Of a DNA stretch of 64,000 nucleotides, positions 51,098 through 60,578 are shown piece by piece. Below the pieces are notes generated by a model. It was given only the letters and a program-made list of their open reading frames with translations, was not told the DNA's origin and made no database searches. Each line of letters opens with the position of its first letter. The stretch's first letter is position 1. The position numbers and the translations under genes were made by a program. Source of the stretch: Bordetella sp. FB-8 (lineage in GTDB: Bacteria > Pseudomonadota > Gammaproteobacteria > Burkholderiales > Burkholderiaceae_B); assembly GCF_000382185.1 (NCBI RefSeq), contig NZ_KB907784.1, positions 1,575,633 to 1,639,632 of the forward strand, in the 5' to 3' direction.

Positions 51098-51108
51098 ATT
51101 CTCATCGC

Positions 51109-52473
51109 ATGTCCTCCCCGACCGCACCCGACACCTCGGCGCGTCGTCCGCGCATCGCCTATTACGGCGATGATTTCACGGGCGCCACCGACACGCTGTC
51201 GGTGGCCGTGCGCGGCGGCTTGCGCGCCGCACTGTTCTTGCAAACGCCCGGCCCGGCCGATCTGGCGGCCTTCGGCGAGCTCGACTGTGTGGGCCTGGCT
51301 GGCGGCGCCAGGTCCTGGTCGCCGCAGGAAATGGACCTCAGGCTGCCGGACATCTATGCGGCGCTGGCGGCTACCGGCGCCCAGGCCGTGCACTACAAGA
51401 CCTGTTCCACCTTCGACAGCGCGCCGCATGTGGGCAGCATAGGAAGGGCCGTGCGCCTTGGCTTGCGCGCATTGGGGCAGTCTACGGCATATATCGTCGG
51501 CGGCCAGCCGAATCTGGGCCGCTATTGCGCGTTCGCCACGCTCTATGCCCGCGCCGGCCAGGGCGGCCGGGTGTATCGCCTGGACCGGCATCCCACCATG
51601 CGCTGCCATCCCGTCACGCCGATGGACGAGGCCGATCTGCGCCTGCACCTGGGACGGCAGGGCCTGGAAGGGGTCGTCTCCTTCGCGCTCGACAAGTTGG
51701 CCGGCGCCGCGCCCGCGGCGTTGGACGCCATGCTGGCGGACTTGCCCGCGGCCGTGCTCTTTGATGTGCTGGGCGACGAGCATCTGGCTGCCATCGGGCG
51801 GATGCTTTGGGGCCGCATTGCACGCAGCGCCGACGGTCCGGCCTTGCTGGTGGGACCCAGCAGCGTCGAGCAGGCGCTCCTGACCGCCTGGCCAGGACAG
51901 ACGCGGGAAACGCAAGCGGCCGTACAGCGGCCCGCACCGGTGTCCGCCGAACAGGTTTTCATCGTGGCGGGCAGCCGGTCGCCGGTGACGGCGCAGCAGA
52001 TCCGGCGCGCCCGCGACGATGGCTTCGCGCTGCTGGACGTCGATCCGCGGCGCGTGGTGCAGGAGGCCGGCGAGAATGACGGCGGACCATACTGCCGGGA
52101 ACTGGCGGACAAGGTGGTGCAGTGCCTGCGCACCGGACGCAGCGTAATAGCCCAGACGACCCTGACGGAAACGGCGCCAGCCGGCAGCGGACCCAAACTG
52201 GCCGCCGCGGCGGGCCGGTTGATGCACCAGGTATTGCGGCGCCATCGGCTGGCCCGGGTGGGTTTTGCCGGCGGCGATACGTCGAGTCTGGCGATCCAGG
52301 CCTGGAACGCGCGCGCGCTCACGCTGGCTTATACGCTGAGCCCTGGCGTGGCCGTTTGTGCGGTGCATTCGGACGATGCCGTCCTCAATGGCGTCGAGCT
52401 CATGCTCAAGGGCGGTCAGATGGGGCCGCAAGATGTGTTCGAGGCACTGCGCCAGGGGCGCCGTGCCGCTTAG
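51109..52473 (+). CDS. DUF1537 / four-carbon acid sugar kinase family protein
   Basis: ATP-dependent sugar-acid kinase of 454 aa. The N-terminal domain has the family motif YYGDDFTGATDTLSVAVRGG (about residues 18-37). The C-terminal nucleotide-binding domain includes VAGSRSPVTAQQIRRA and VGFAGGDTSSLAIQAW. Known members phosphorylate C4 acids (erythronate, threonate) or 3-oxo-isoapionate (OiaK). It starts 11 bases after the RuBisCO-like gene. The substrate here should be a branched or short acid imported by the TRAP system, by context. Confidence 0.92.
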   Translation: MSSPTAPDTSARRPRIAYYGDDFTGATDTLSVAVRGGLRAALFLQTPGPADLAAFGELDCVGLAGGARSWSPQEMDLRLPDIYAALAATGAQAVHYKTCSTFDSAPHVGSIGRAVRLGLRALGQSTAYIVGGQPNLGRYCAFATLYARAGQGGRVYRLDRHPTMRCHPVTPMDEADLRLHLGRQGLEGVVSFALDKLAGAAPAALDAMLADLPAAVLFDVLGDEHLAAIGRMLWGRIARSADGPALLVGPSSVEQALLTAWPGQTRETQAAVQRPAPVSAEQVFIVAGSRSPVTAQQIRRARDDGFALLDVDPRRVVQEAGENDGGPYCRELADKVVQCLRTGRSVIAQTTLTETAPAGSGPKLAAAAGRLMHQVLRRHRLARVGFAGGDTSSLAIQAWNARALTLAYTLSPGVAVCAVHSDDAVLNGVELMLKGGQMGPQDVFEALRQGRRAA

Positions 52474-52476
52474 GCT

Positions 52477-53271
52477 TTAGGCCGTGCCCATCATGCGCGC
52501 CAGTTCCATGCCCGGTTCAGGCGCGCGCATGAAGGCCTCGCCCACCAGGAACGCATTTACGCCGTTCTCGCGCATGAGTTTGACGTCCTCCGGCGCGAGG
52601 ATGCCGCTTTCGGTCACCACGCGCTTGCCCGCGGGCACGCGCGGCAGCAGGTCGATCGTGTTCGAGAGCTTGGTTTCGAAGGTGCGCAGATTGCGGTTAT
52701 TGATGCCCAGCAGCGGTGTCTTCATGCTCAGCGCGATGTCGAGTTCGGCCGGGCCGTGTACTTCGACCAGCACATCCATGCCCAGGCCCATGGCCACGTC
52801 TTCGAAGTCGCGCAACTGCGCCGCGTCGAGCGCGGCCACGATGAACAGCACGCAATCGGCGCCCATGGCGCGGGCCGAGACAATCTGGTAGGGATCGATG
52901 ATGAAATCCTTGCGCAGCACCGGCAGCGGGCAGGCCGCGCGGGCCATGCGAAGATTGTCGTGCGAGCCCTGGAAGAACTGTACATCGGTCAGCACCGACA
53001 GGCAGGCCGCGCCGTGTGCGGCGTAGGACGCCGCAATCTCGGCCGGATTGAAGTTTTCGCGCAGGATGCCCTTGGAGGGCGAGGCCTTTTTGATCTCGGC
53101 GATCACGCCGGGCAGGCCGCGCGCGATCTTGTTCTCGATGGCTTGCGTAAAACCGCGCACGTCCTGTCTGGCCAGCGCTTCGCGCAGCAATTCGGACTCG
53201 CTGCGCATCTGGCGCGCCGTGGCTACCTCTTCGGCTTTGATTGTCAGAATCTTTGCGAGGATATCGTTCAT
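52477..53271 (-). CDS. trpC: indole-3-glycerol phosphate synthase
   Basis: Tryptophan-pathway enzyme (264 aa) that closes the indole ring of CdRP. The TIM-barrel motifs are [43 protein letters not shown] and [10 protein letters not shown], with VTESGI near the end. It is monofunctional, with no PRAI domain. It overlaps the trpD stop by ATGA. Its 3' end lies 3 bases from the convergent kinase gene. Confidence 0.97.
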   Translation of the reverse strand: MNDILAKILTIKAEEVATARQMRSESELLREALARQDVRGFTQAIENKIARGLPGVIAEIKKASPSKGILRENFNPAEIAASYAAHGAACLSVLTDVQFFQGSHDNLRMARAACPLPVLRKDFIIDPYQIVSARAMGADCVLFIVAALDAAQLRDFEDVAMGLGMDVLVEVHGPAELDIALSMKTPLLGINNRNLRTFETKLSNTIDLLPRVPAGKRVVTESGILAPEDVKLMRENGVNAFLVGEAFMRAPEPGMELARMMGTA

Positions 53272-54302
53272 TTTTTAAATGTCTGGGTATAGGCGCAGAA
53301 TTTTTCGAGCGAGGCCCGGGCTGCGCCGTTGGCGATGAGTTCGAAGGCCAGCTTCAGGGCCTCGGGAATGTCGCTTGCCTTGTTGCCCGCGTAAATGGCC
53401 AGGCCGGCGTTGAACGCGACGATGTCGCGCGCTGGGCCTTCGACATTATTTAGCGCTTCCATGACAAGTTGACGAGATTCTTCGCGATTGGACACCTTGA
53501 TGCCGCGGTTGGACATCATGGATAGTCCGTAGTCCTCGGGGTGGATCTCGTACTCGTGCACCGCACCGTCTTTGAGTTCACCCACCAGGGTGGCCGCGCC
53601 CAGCGATGCCTCGTCCATGCCGTCCTTGCCGTGCACGATCAGCACGTGACGGGAACCCAGGCGCTGCAGAACCCTGACCTGGATGCCGACCAGGTCGGGA
53701 TGAAACACGCCCATCAACTGGTTGGCGGCGTTGGCCGGGTTGGTCAGGGGGCCCAGGATGTTGAAGATGGTGCGCACGCCCAGTTCCTTGCGCACGGCCG
53801 CCACGTTCTTCATGGCGCCGTGGTGGGCGGGAGCGAACATGAAGCCGATGCCGGTGGCCTGCAGGCATTCGGCCACCTGTTCGGGACTGAGTTCCATATT
53901 GGCGCCCAAGGCTTCGAGCACATCGGCGCTGCCTGACGAGGACGAAGCGCTGCGGTTGCCGTGTTTTGCGATAGGCACGCCCGCGGCCGCAGCCACGAAC
54001 ATGGCCGCGGTCGAGATATTGAAGGTGTGGCTGCCGTCGCCGCCGGTGCCGCACATATCGAGCAGATCCTGCGGATTGGGCGTTTCCACCGTGGTGGCGA
54101 ACTCGCGCATCACCTGCGCGGCGGCGGTGATCTCACCTATGGTTTCCTTCTTGACGCGCAGGCCCATGAGCAGCGCGCTGGCCAGCTGTGGCGACATCTC
54201 GCCGCGCATCAGCATACGCATCAGTTCGAGCATTTCGTCGTGAAAGATCTCGCGATGCTCGATGCAGCGCGTCAGGGCTTCGCTGGGAGTGATCAGGGTC
54301 AT
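53268..54302 (-). CDS. trpD: anthranilate phosphoribosyltransferase
   Basis: Transfers phosphoribosyl to anthranilate; 344 aa. Motifs are [20 protein letters not shown] (PRPP binding), [21 protein letters not shown] and [16 protein letters not shown]. The start at ATG 54302 with GGAGC upstream is preferred over the longer frame. It lies 36 bases after trpG and overlaps trpC by ATGA. Confidence 0.97.
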   Translation of the reverse strand: MTLITPSEALTRCIEHREIFHDEMLELMRMLMRGEMSPQLASALLMGLRVKKETIGEITAAAQVMREFATTVETPNPQDLLDMCGTGGDGSHTFNISTAAMFVAAAAGVPIAKHGNRSASSSSGSADVLEALGANMELSPEQVAECLQATGIGFMFAPAHHGAMKNVAAVRKELGVRTIFNILGPLTNPANAANQLMGVFHPDLVGIQVRVLQRLGSRHVLIVHGKDGMDEASLGAATLVGELKDGAVHEYEIHPEDYGLSMMSNRGIKVSNREESRQLVMEALNNVEGPARDIVAFNAGLAIYAGNKASDIPEALKLAFELIANGAARASLEKFCAYTQTFKK

Positions 54303-54338
54303 GATGGTTGCTCCATGTCTTTTTATGCTTGGCACCGA

Positions 54339-54908
54339 TCAGGCGCGGTATTGTAGGAAATTGCGCAGCATGGCGTGGCCGTGCTCGCTCAGTACGGATT
54401 CAGGGTGGTATTGCACGCCGAAGACGGGCAGCGCCTTGTGGCGCACGCCCATGATGTCGCCGTCGTCGGCCGTCGCCGTCACCTCCAGGCAGTCGGGCAG
54501 GCTGTCCGGGTCGATGGTGAGCGAGTTGTAGCGAATGGCGGTGTAGGGCGAGGGCAGGCCCTGGAATATGTCGGTGCCCTGGTGCGTGATCCGGACTGTT
54601 TTGCCATGCATCACGGTCTGAGCCTGCACGATCTTGCCGCCGTAGGCCGCGCCGATGGACTGGTGGCCCAGGCATACGCCCAGGATGGGAATGCGTCCGG
54701 CAAAACGCTGGATGACGCCTACCGAGATGCCGGCCTGGGCCGGAGAGCAGGGGCCGGGCGAAACGCACAGGTGATCGGGCGCCAGGGCTTCGATTTCGTC
54801 CAGGGTGATCTGGTCGTTGCGTGCGACCCGCACTTCGCAGCCTAGTTCACCGAAATACTGCACGATGTTGTAAGTGAAGGAATCGTAATTGTCGATCATG
54901 AGCAACAT
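54339..54908 (-). CDS. trpG: anthranilate synthase component II (glutamine amidotransferase)
   Basis: Supplies ammonia from glutamine to TrpE; 189 aa. The start [20 protein letters not shown] is diagnostic. The catalytic cysteine is in [12 protein letters not shown], and the His-Glu pair is in [13 protein letters not shown]. It is separated from trpE by 1.1 kb that carries a plus-strand GAF-GGDEF gene, so it may need its own promoter or read-through past an antisense gene. Confidence 0.97.
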   Translation of the reverse strand: MLLMIDNYDSFTYNIVQYFGELGCEVRVARNDQITLDEIEALAPDHLCVSPGPCSPAQAGISVGVIQRFAGRIPILGVCLGHQSIGAAYGGKIVQAQTVMHGKTVRITHQGTDIFQGLPSPYTAIRYNSLTIDPDSLPDCLEVTATADDGDIMGVRHKALPVFGVQYHPESVLSEHGHAMLRNFLQYRA

Positions 54909-55006
54909 GCAAGCGCTCCTGGGGTATAAGGTTTTTCGTAGGCAATGTCGTTAAACAAGGACGCCGCGCCACGCATGGCGTCCGATGCGAACTCTGGGAG
55001 ACGTCC

Positions 55007-56011
55007 GTGGTCGATTCCAGTACTCAAGCGATCCACGCCGTGCGTCAAATGCCGCGCGAAGCGGACCGCTTGGCCGCGCTCGCCGACCTGCACGTGACCG
55101 AGGGCGGCCCGGAAGCTTCCTTCGACCGCATCGCCCGCATCGGGCGCGCCGCCCTGCGATTTCCCACGGTGCATATCACGCTCATCACACAGAGTCTGCA
55201 TATTTACAAAACCAGCGGCTCGTCGGCGAGCAACGCGATACCTCGCAACCAGTCCATCTGCAATTTCACCATCCAGGACTACGAACCGCTCATCATTTCC
55301 GATACGCAGCTCGATGCGCGCGTGCGCGACTTTCCGGCAGTGACGGGAGAGGCCAGTGTGCGCTCGTACTGGGGCATGCCCCTGACCACGCGCCGCGGCT
55401 ATAACCTGGGCGCCTTGTGTGCGTTCGATATCGTGCCAAGGCATCCGGCGCAAGCGGACCTGGATATCTTGCGTGACCTGACCCGGCTCACGATGGAATG
55501 CATGGAGCTGCGCGCCCAGGCCACGGTGGACGTGCTCACCGGCGCAGCGTCGCGCCGCGCGCTGCACGAAGAAGGCGACCGCCTGTTCAAGGTGCTGGGT
55601 CGGGAAGAAAAACTGGGCTGCATCCTGCTGGACATCGACCACTTCAAGCTCATCAACGACAACCTGGGCCATGCCAAGGGCGACGAAGTGCTGCGCGACA
55701 TGGTCGTGCTGATGCACAGCGCCCTTCGCAACGACACGCTGTTCGGCCGCGTCGGCGGCGAGGAATTCGTCATTCTGCTGCCCGGGGAGGGACTGGCGGG
55801 AGCCTATGCCGTGGCCGAACGCTTGCGCCGCCTGCTGGAATCGACCCGTGTCGCCGGCCTGCAGGTCACCGCCAGCTTCGGCGTGGCCGAGAGGCTGCCT
55901 GGCGATGGCGCGCTGAACGATATGCTGGCGCGCGCCGACGAGCAGACTTACGAGGCCAAGCGCGCCGGACGCAACTGCACGCGTCCCCTCCTGATGCTGG
56001 CCGAAGGCTGA
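55007..56011 (+). CDS. GAF-GGDEF diguanylate cyclase, antisense inside the trp cluster
   Basis: A soluble 334-aa protein. A GAF domain (~20-170) is followed by a GGDEF domain (~175-330) with the active RVGGEEFVILL site and the Asp-containing LLDIDHFKLINDNLGH. The usual RxxD product-inhibition site reads RNDT, so feedback inhibition may be weak. The start is GTG 55007 with GGGAGA upstream. It lies on the strand opposite trpE and trpG. What it senses is unknown. Confidence 0.92.
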   Translation: MVDSSTQAIHAVRQMPREADRLAALADLHVTEGGPEASFDRIARIGRAALRFPTVHITLITQSLHIYKTSGSSASNAIPRNQSICNFTIQDYEPLIISDTQLDARVRDFPAVTGEASVRSYWGMPLTTRRGYNLGALCAFDIVPRHPAQADLDILRDLTRLTMECMELRAQATVDVLTGAASRRALHEEGDRLFKVLGREEKLGCILLDIDHFKLINDNLGHAKGDEVLRDMVVLMHSALRNDTLFGRVGGEEFVILLPGEGLAGAYAVAERLRRLLESTRVAGLQVTASFGVAERLPGDGALNDMLARADEQTYEAKRAGRNCTRPLLMLAEG

Positions 56012-56045
56012 GTTGGTTTCCATTGCTGTTCGCGTCCCGGGCCGC

Positions 56046-57566
56046 CTAGATGGGCGCGTCCAGTCCGTGCTGCACCTGTTCGGCCGCGCGCAGCACGGCG
56101 CGGGCCTTGGCTTCGGTCTCGGCCCATTCGGATTCGGGATTGGAGTCGGCGACGACGCCGGCCGCGGCCTGCACGTATAGCGTGCCGTTCTTGATGACGC
56201 CGGTACGGATGGCGATCGCCAGGTCCATTTCGCCGCCATAGCTCAGGTAGCCGGCCGCTCCGCCGTACAGGCCGCGCCGCACGGGTTCGAGTTCGTCGAT
56301 CAGTTCCATGGCGCGCACTTTGGGCGCGCCGGTCAGCGTGCCGGCGGGAAACGAGGCGCGCAGCACGTCCATATTGCTCATGCCGGGTTTGAGCGTGCCG
56401 GCCACGTTGGACACCAGGTGCATCACATGCGAATAGCGTTCGATGGCCATGGTGTCGGTCACCTTGACGGTGCCCGGCTCGCTCACGCGGCCCACATCGT
56501 TGCGCGCCAGGTCGATCAGCATCACGTGCTCGGCGATTTCCTTGGGGTCGGCCCTCAGCTCGTCGGCCAGCGCGGCGTCCTGCTCGGGCGTGGCGCCGCG
56601 CTTGCGCGTGCCGGCCAATGGGCGGATCGTTATCTGCGACCTGGGTTCGTTCTGGTGCGTGGTGCGCTCCTGGCGCACCAGGATTTCGGGCGAAGCGCCC
56701 ACCACCTGGAAGTCGCCGAAATTCCAGAAATACATATAGGGCGAGGGATTGAGCGAACGCAGCGCGCGGTACAGCGATAGTGGCGCATCGCGAAAGGGCT
56801 TGGCAATTACCTGGCCTACCTGCACCTGCATCAGATCGCCGGCCATGATGTATTCCTTGGCCCGGCGCACAGCGGCCAGGTAGTCCTCTTTCTCGAAGTC
56901 GCGGCGCTCCTGCGTGACCATGCTGGCATGGCTGTAGGGAATATCAGCGGGCTTGCGCAGCTGGATCCGCAGGTCCAGCAGCCGCTGCTGCGCGCGGCTG
57001 TAGCTCTCGGGGCGAGCGGGATCGGCGTAGACCATCAGGTAGATGCGCCCGGCCAGGTTGTCCACGATCACCAGCTCGTCCACCTGCATCAGCAGCAGGT
57101 CGGGTATGCCTTCTTCCATGCCGGCGGGAAAAGGCTTGACCGCGGGCCCCAGGCGCGGCTCCATGTGGCGCACGGTGTCGTAGCCGAAGTAGCCTGCCAG
57201 GCCACCGCAAAAGCGCGGCATGCCGGGACGCACGGCCACTTTGAAGCGCTTCTGGAATTGCTCGATGAAGGCCAGTGGATCGCCCTGGTGGGTTTCCTGT
57301 ACGACGCCGTCGGCCAGGACCTCGGTGGTGCTGCCGCTGGCGCGGATGACAGTGCGAGCCGGCAGGCCGATGAAGGAATAGCGCCCGAAGCGCTCGCCGC
57401 CCACCACCGATTCCATCAGGCAGGTGTAGGTGCCTGCTTTTGCGCCGCCGTGCGCGAGTTTCAGGTACAGCGCCAGCGGCGTGTCCAGATCGGCGTAGGT
57501 TTCGGCGACCAGGGGGATGCGGTTGTAGCCTTGGGCCGCCAGGGCTTTGAATTCCAGTTCGGTCAT
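56046..57566 (-). CDS. trpE: anthranilate synthase component I
   Basis: Makes anthranilate from chorismate; 506 aa. Chorismate-site motifs are [48 protein letters not shown] and [21 protein letters not shown]. The start ATG 57566 ([16 protein letters not shown]) matches the family. It has its own leader peptide and attenuator directly upstream, so it is controlled by tryptophan supply. Confidence 0.97.
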   Translation of the reverse strand: MTELEFKALAAQGYNRIPLVAETYADLDTPLALYLKLAHGGAKAGTYTCLMESVVGGERFGRYSFIGLPARTVIRASGSTTEVLADGVVQETHQGDPLAFIEQFQKRFKVAVRPGMPRFCGGLAGYFGYDTVRHMEPRLGPAVKPFPAGMEEGIPDLLLMQVDELVIVDNLAGRIYLMVYADPARPESYSRAQQRLLDLRIQLRKPADIPYSHASMVTQERRDFEKEDYLAAVRRAKEYIMAGDLMQVQVGQVIAKPFRDAPLSLYRALRSLNPSPYMYFWNFGDFQVVGASPEILVRQERTTHQNEPRSQITIRPLAGTRKRGATPEQDAALADELRADPKEIAEHVMLIDLARNDVGRVSEPGTVKVTDTMAIERYSHVMHLVSNVAGTLKPGMSNMDVLRASFPAGTLTGAPKVRAMELIDELEPVRRGLYGGAAGYLSYGGEMDLAIAIRTGVIKNGTLYVQAAAGVVADSNPESEWAETEAKARAVLRAAEQVQHGLDAPI

Positions 57567-57610
57567 GTCGGGTCCAGGTGAGTAGGGTTGTGGCGACCGG
57601 GACATGCCAA

Positions 57611-57645
57611 ACAAAAAGCCCGGTCCTGTTCAGGTTCCGGGCTTG
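57611..57645 (-). terminator. trp attenuator terminator
   Basis: On the minus strand AGCCCGG (57643-57637) and CCGGGCT (57623-57617) form the terminator stem, followed by TTTTGTTT. It lies 25-51 bases after the leader-peptide stop and about 45 bases before trpE. Confidence 0.88.
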
Positions 57646-57667
57646 GCTTTTCGTGTCGTGCGAGGCA

Positions 57668-57775
57668 CTAGGCGGCGTTTGCGTCCAGTGCCAGGCGAGC
57701 CGATTGCCACCCGGAGGTCGAGCGCCACCAACGCCAGGTGGCGTTGCGAAGGGGGGCGGCGAGGCGGGCGTTCAT
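57668..57775 (-). CDS. trpL: trp operon leader peptide with four Trp codons
   Basis: A 35-codon ORF in the trpE leader. It starts MNARLAAPLRNATWRWWR and then carries one more tryptophan (SGWQ), four Trp in all, with three within four residues. Ribosome stalling at the WRWW run during tryptophan shortage would favour an antiterminator over the hairpin at 57611-57645. The RNA around the Trp codons can itself form a hairpin (CGCCACC with GGTGGCG), the expected 1:2 structure. Confidence 0.88.
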   Translation of the reverse strand: MNARLAAPLRNATWRWWRSTSGWQSARLALDANAA

Positions 57776-57833
57776 GGTGGGCAGTGAAATTTAGATCGAG
57801 CGTTTCAGTTCGAATCGACAAATCGTGCCAGCG

Positions 57834-57842
57834 ACTATAGCA
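57834..57842 (-). promoter_or_regulatory. extended -10 promoter of trpL-trpE
   Basis: On the minus strand TGC-TATAGT is an extended -10 element about 58 bases before the leader-peptide ATG. The -35 region is not convincing. Confidence 0.45.
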
Positions 57843-57879
57843 CGGCATTTTGCATTTTTGGGCGCCCCGGCGGCAAAAG

Positions 57880-59403
57880 TCAGACCGCCGAAACGCCACT
57901 CGCCGTTACGCCTCCCAGGATGGGCGGTGCGGTCACGATGGACTTGAGCGCGGGCTGCGCCGGGCGCAGCGCCGCCAGGTCGGGCAGCGGCCTGCCCAGC
58001 CCGTCGATGCGGGCGAAGGCATGTTCCAGGGCTTGCGCGGCCGCCAGCAGGGCGTGGTCGCCGCGGAAACGGCCCGTCACCTGCAGGCCGAACGGCATGC
58101 CCTGGCGGTCGCGGCCGCAAGGCAGGGCGATGGCCGGATGCGTGGTCAGCGTGACGACGTAGGTCAGGGCCAGCCAGCGATAGTAATTCTGCTGCTTCTC
58201 GCCGTTGATGGTGTCGGCGTAGGGCTGCGTCCAGGGAAAGGGCGAGACCGGCGTAGTGGGCGAGAGGATCAGGTCGTAGCCGGTGTAGGCCTGCTGGAAG
58301 CGCTGCAGGATGCGGGTCTGCTCGGACTGCGCCCAGGCGCAGTCCTTCAGGCTCATGGCCGCGCCCATCTCGTAGTTGGCGCGGGGATTGGGACCCAGGC
58401 TGTCCGGGTCCTGCTCGTAGGCTTGCTGCATGCCGGCCACGAAAGCCTCGGCGCGCAGCACGTCGAAGCAGCGATGCGCCTGGCCCAGGTCCAGCTCGAT
58501 GGGATCGCAGGCTGCGAACAGATGGCGCATTGCGGCGATCTTCTCGCGGAAGACGGCGCGTATGCCGTCGTCCACGGCGCACAGGCCGAAGTCCTCGGTG
58601 TAGGCCACGCGCAGCGAGCCCGGGTCGGCGGTACCGGGGTGCAGGAACGACAGCGGATCCAGCGGATAACTCAGCGGGTCGCCCGCATGCGGGCCTGCCG
58701 AGGCAGCCAACTGCAGGCAGGCGTCGGCGACGGTACGGCCCATCGGACCGACGACCGAGAGCGGCGTCCAGCCCAGCGGCTTGCGCGTGCTGGGGACCAC
58801 GCCGGGCGATGGGCGAAAGCCCACCACGCCGCATTTGGCTGCGGGAATGCGCAGCGAGCCGCCCGTGTCGGATCCGGTGCAGACCGGCAGCATGTCGCAG
58901 GCCAGCGCGGCCGCGGAACCGCCCGACGAACCGCCGGCATTGAGATTGGGATTGAACGGGTTGCCGGTGGCGCCCCACACAGGGTTGCGCGAGTTGGCGC
59001 CTGCGCCCATTTCGGGCACGTTGGTCTTGGCCGTGACCACGGCGCCGGCGCGCCGCAGCCGCGCGACCAGTTCGACATCCTGCTCAGGTACGTTGCCGCG
59101 ATGAATGGGCGATCCGTAGGTGGTGAGCAGGCCCGCGGTGGGTTCCAGGTCCTTGACGCCCAGCGGCAGGCCGTGCAGCAGGCCCAGCGGCTCGCCGCGC
59201 ATGACGGCCTGCTCGGCCGCGCGGGCTGCCGCGCCCGCGCGCTCGTAGTCGGTGGCCGTGATGGCGTTGATATAGGGGTTGACCGCCGCGATGCGATCCA
59301 TGCAGGCCTGCAGCAGTTCGACCGGCGAAACCTGGCGGGCGCCGATCAGCCGCCGCAGTTCAACGGCTGAAAGAGAGACGAGCGTATCGTTGGGCGAGAT
59401 CAT
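57880..59403 (-). CDS. amidase (amidase signature family)
   Basis: A 507-aa amidohydrolase. The Ser-cisSer-Lys catalytic triad is visible: Lys in LGVKDLEPTAG (about residue 80), the cis-serine in NAGGSSGGSAAALA and the nucleophile in GSDTGGSLRIPA. It is similar in layout to GatA but has no gatB or gatC nearby, so it is more likely a catabolic amidase. The start ATG 59403 is chosen from the family N-terminus. A Bug protein precedes it in the same operon, 31 bases away, with a divergent LysR gene. Confidence 0.92.
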   Translation of the reverse strand: MISPNDTLVSLSAVELRRLIGARQVSPVELLQACMDRIAAVNPYINAITATDYERAGAAARAAEQAVMRGEPLGLLHGLPLGVKDLEPTAGLLTTYGSPIHRGNVPEQDVELVARLRRAGAVVTAKTNVPEMGAGANSRNPVWGATGNPFNPNLNAGGSSGGSAAALACDMLPVCTGSDTGGSLRIPAAKCGVVGFRPSPGVVPSTRKPLGWTPLSVVGPMGRTVADACLQLAASAGPHAGDPLSYPLDPLSFLHPGTADPGSLRVAYTEDFGLCAVDDGIRAVFREKIAAMRHLFAACDPIELDLGQAHRCFDVLRAEAFVAGMQQAYEQDPDSLGPNPRANYEMGAAMSLKDCAWAQSEQTRILQRFQQAYTGYDLILSPTTPVSPFPWTQPYADTINGEKQQNYYRWLALTYVVTLTTHPAIALPCGRDRQGMPFGLQVTGRFRGDHALLAAAQALEHAFARIDGLGRPLPDLAALRPAQPALKSIVTAPPILGGVTASGVSAV

Positions 59404-59434
59404 GTGCGCAGTTGGCGTGAAAAGGTCCCGGGGT

Positions 59435-60457
59435 TCAGTTGGCCGTGATGTGGGCGCGCTGGGCGAGTTCACGCATCTGCGGCAGTTCCTTGGCAATCAG
59501 CGCTTCGCCTTGCTTGGAATCCTCGAAGCCGGGTTCCATGCCCATTGCCAGCATGGCCTTGCGGGCTTCGGGGTCCTTGGTGAAGTCGGCAAGCGCTTTT
59601 TCCAGCTTGGCCTCGGCCTGCGCGGGCGTGCCGCGCGGCACGACCGCCATCAGCCAGGTGTCCATGGCGACCTGGGGGTAGCCTTGTTCGGCGAACGTCG
59701 GCACGTCGGGCAGGAAGACCGAGCGGTGCGGGCTGGATACCGCGATGGCTTTGACCTTGCCGGCCTTCAACTGCGGCAGGGCCGCCGCCACGGTGTCCAC
59801 GGAAAAGGGGATCTGGCCGCTGATCAGGTCGGTCATGGCCGGAGCGCTGCCGTTGTAGGGAATCTGCGTCAGATGGATGCCGGCGGCCGCGGCGAAGGCC
59901 GCCCCGACGAAATTGGCGGTCGTGCCGCTACCGAAGGTGCCGTAAGGCGTGTCTTTATGGGCCGGGTCCTTGACGTAGGCCAGGAAGGACTTCACGTTGT
60001 CGGCGGGTACCTTCGGGTTGGCCAGCAGGATCAGGCCGGTGCGCGCCACGATGGCCACGGGTTGGAAATCCTTGATCGGATCGTAGGACAGGGTTTTGTG
60101 GATCGCGGGATTGATCGTGAAAGTGGTGCCCGAACTGAGCAGCAGCGTGTAGCCGTCGCGGGGCGAATGCGCGACATACTGCGCGCCGATGATGGTGCCG
60201 GCACCGGCCTTGTTCTCGACGATGACGCTCTGGCCCAGCGACTTGGTCAGATACTTTGCGATCAGCCGCGCGCTGATGTCCGTCGCGCCGCCGGGCGCAA
60301 AGGGGACGATCAGCGTGATGGGGCGCTCGGGGTACTGGGCGGCGGCGGGGGCGGCCGCGCCCAGCAGGCCACCCAGGGCGAGGGAAGCGATGGCCAGCGT
60401 GCGCGCAATGCGGCGGACAGCATCGTGACGGAAGCGGGAGGGGGAGGCTATGACCAT
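59435..60457 (-). CDS. Bug-family substrate-binding protein
   Basis: Periplasmic binding protein of 340 aa. The signal peptide contains a hydrophobic stretch (TLAIASLALGGLLGAAAPAAA) ending AAA-QYPE. The mature motifs ITLIVPFAPGGATDISARL, VIVENKAGAGTIIGAQ and DVPTFAEQGYPQV are Bug hallmarks. It is the first gene of a two-gene unit with the amidase, divergent from a LysR gene. The ligand is plausibly an amide or carboxylate that the amidase processes. Confidence 0.92.
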   Translation of the reverse strand: MVIASPSRFRHDAVRRIARTLAIASLALGGLLGAAAPAAAQYPERPITLIVPFAPGGATDISARLIAKYLTKSLGQSVIVENKAGAGTIIGAQYVAHSPRDGYTLLLSSGTTFTINPAIHKTLSYDPIKDFQPVAIVARTGLILLANPKVPADNVKSFLAYVKDPAHKDTPYGTFGSGTTANFVGAAFAAAAGIHLTQIPYNGSAPAMTDLISGQIPFSVDTVAAALPQLKAGKVKAIAVSSPHRSVFLPDVPTFAEQGYPQVAMDTWLMAVVPRGTPAQAEAKLEKALADFTKDPEARKAMLAMGMEPGFEDSKQGEALIAKELPQMRELAQRAHITAN

Positions 60458-60542
60458 GGCGTCGTAGGGAGAAAGAGGGAAGGAATCTTCATCCTAGAGG
60501 ACAGGTGACCCATGCAGCAAGATCAATGACTAGAATTATGAT

Positions 60543-60557
60543 TTGCCAAAAAGGCAA
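60543..60557. promoter_or_regulatory. TTGCC-N5-GGCAA inverted repeat, LysR box candidate
   Basis: TTGCC (60543-60547), AAAAA, GGCAA (60553-60557) is a perfect inverted repeat between the divergent Bug and LysR genes. It carries the T-N11-A core expected of a LysR binding site. Confidence 0.55.
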
Positions 60558-60578
60558 TGCATATTCATAGGTGCGGCC

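Noticed and set aside
56046..57614. Longer trpE start at 57614
   Set aside because: That start lies inside the attenuator hairpin; ATG 57566 matches the TrpE N-terminus.
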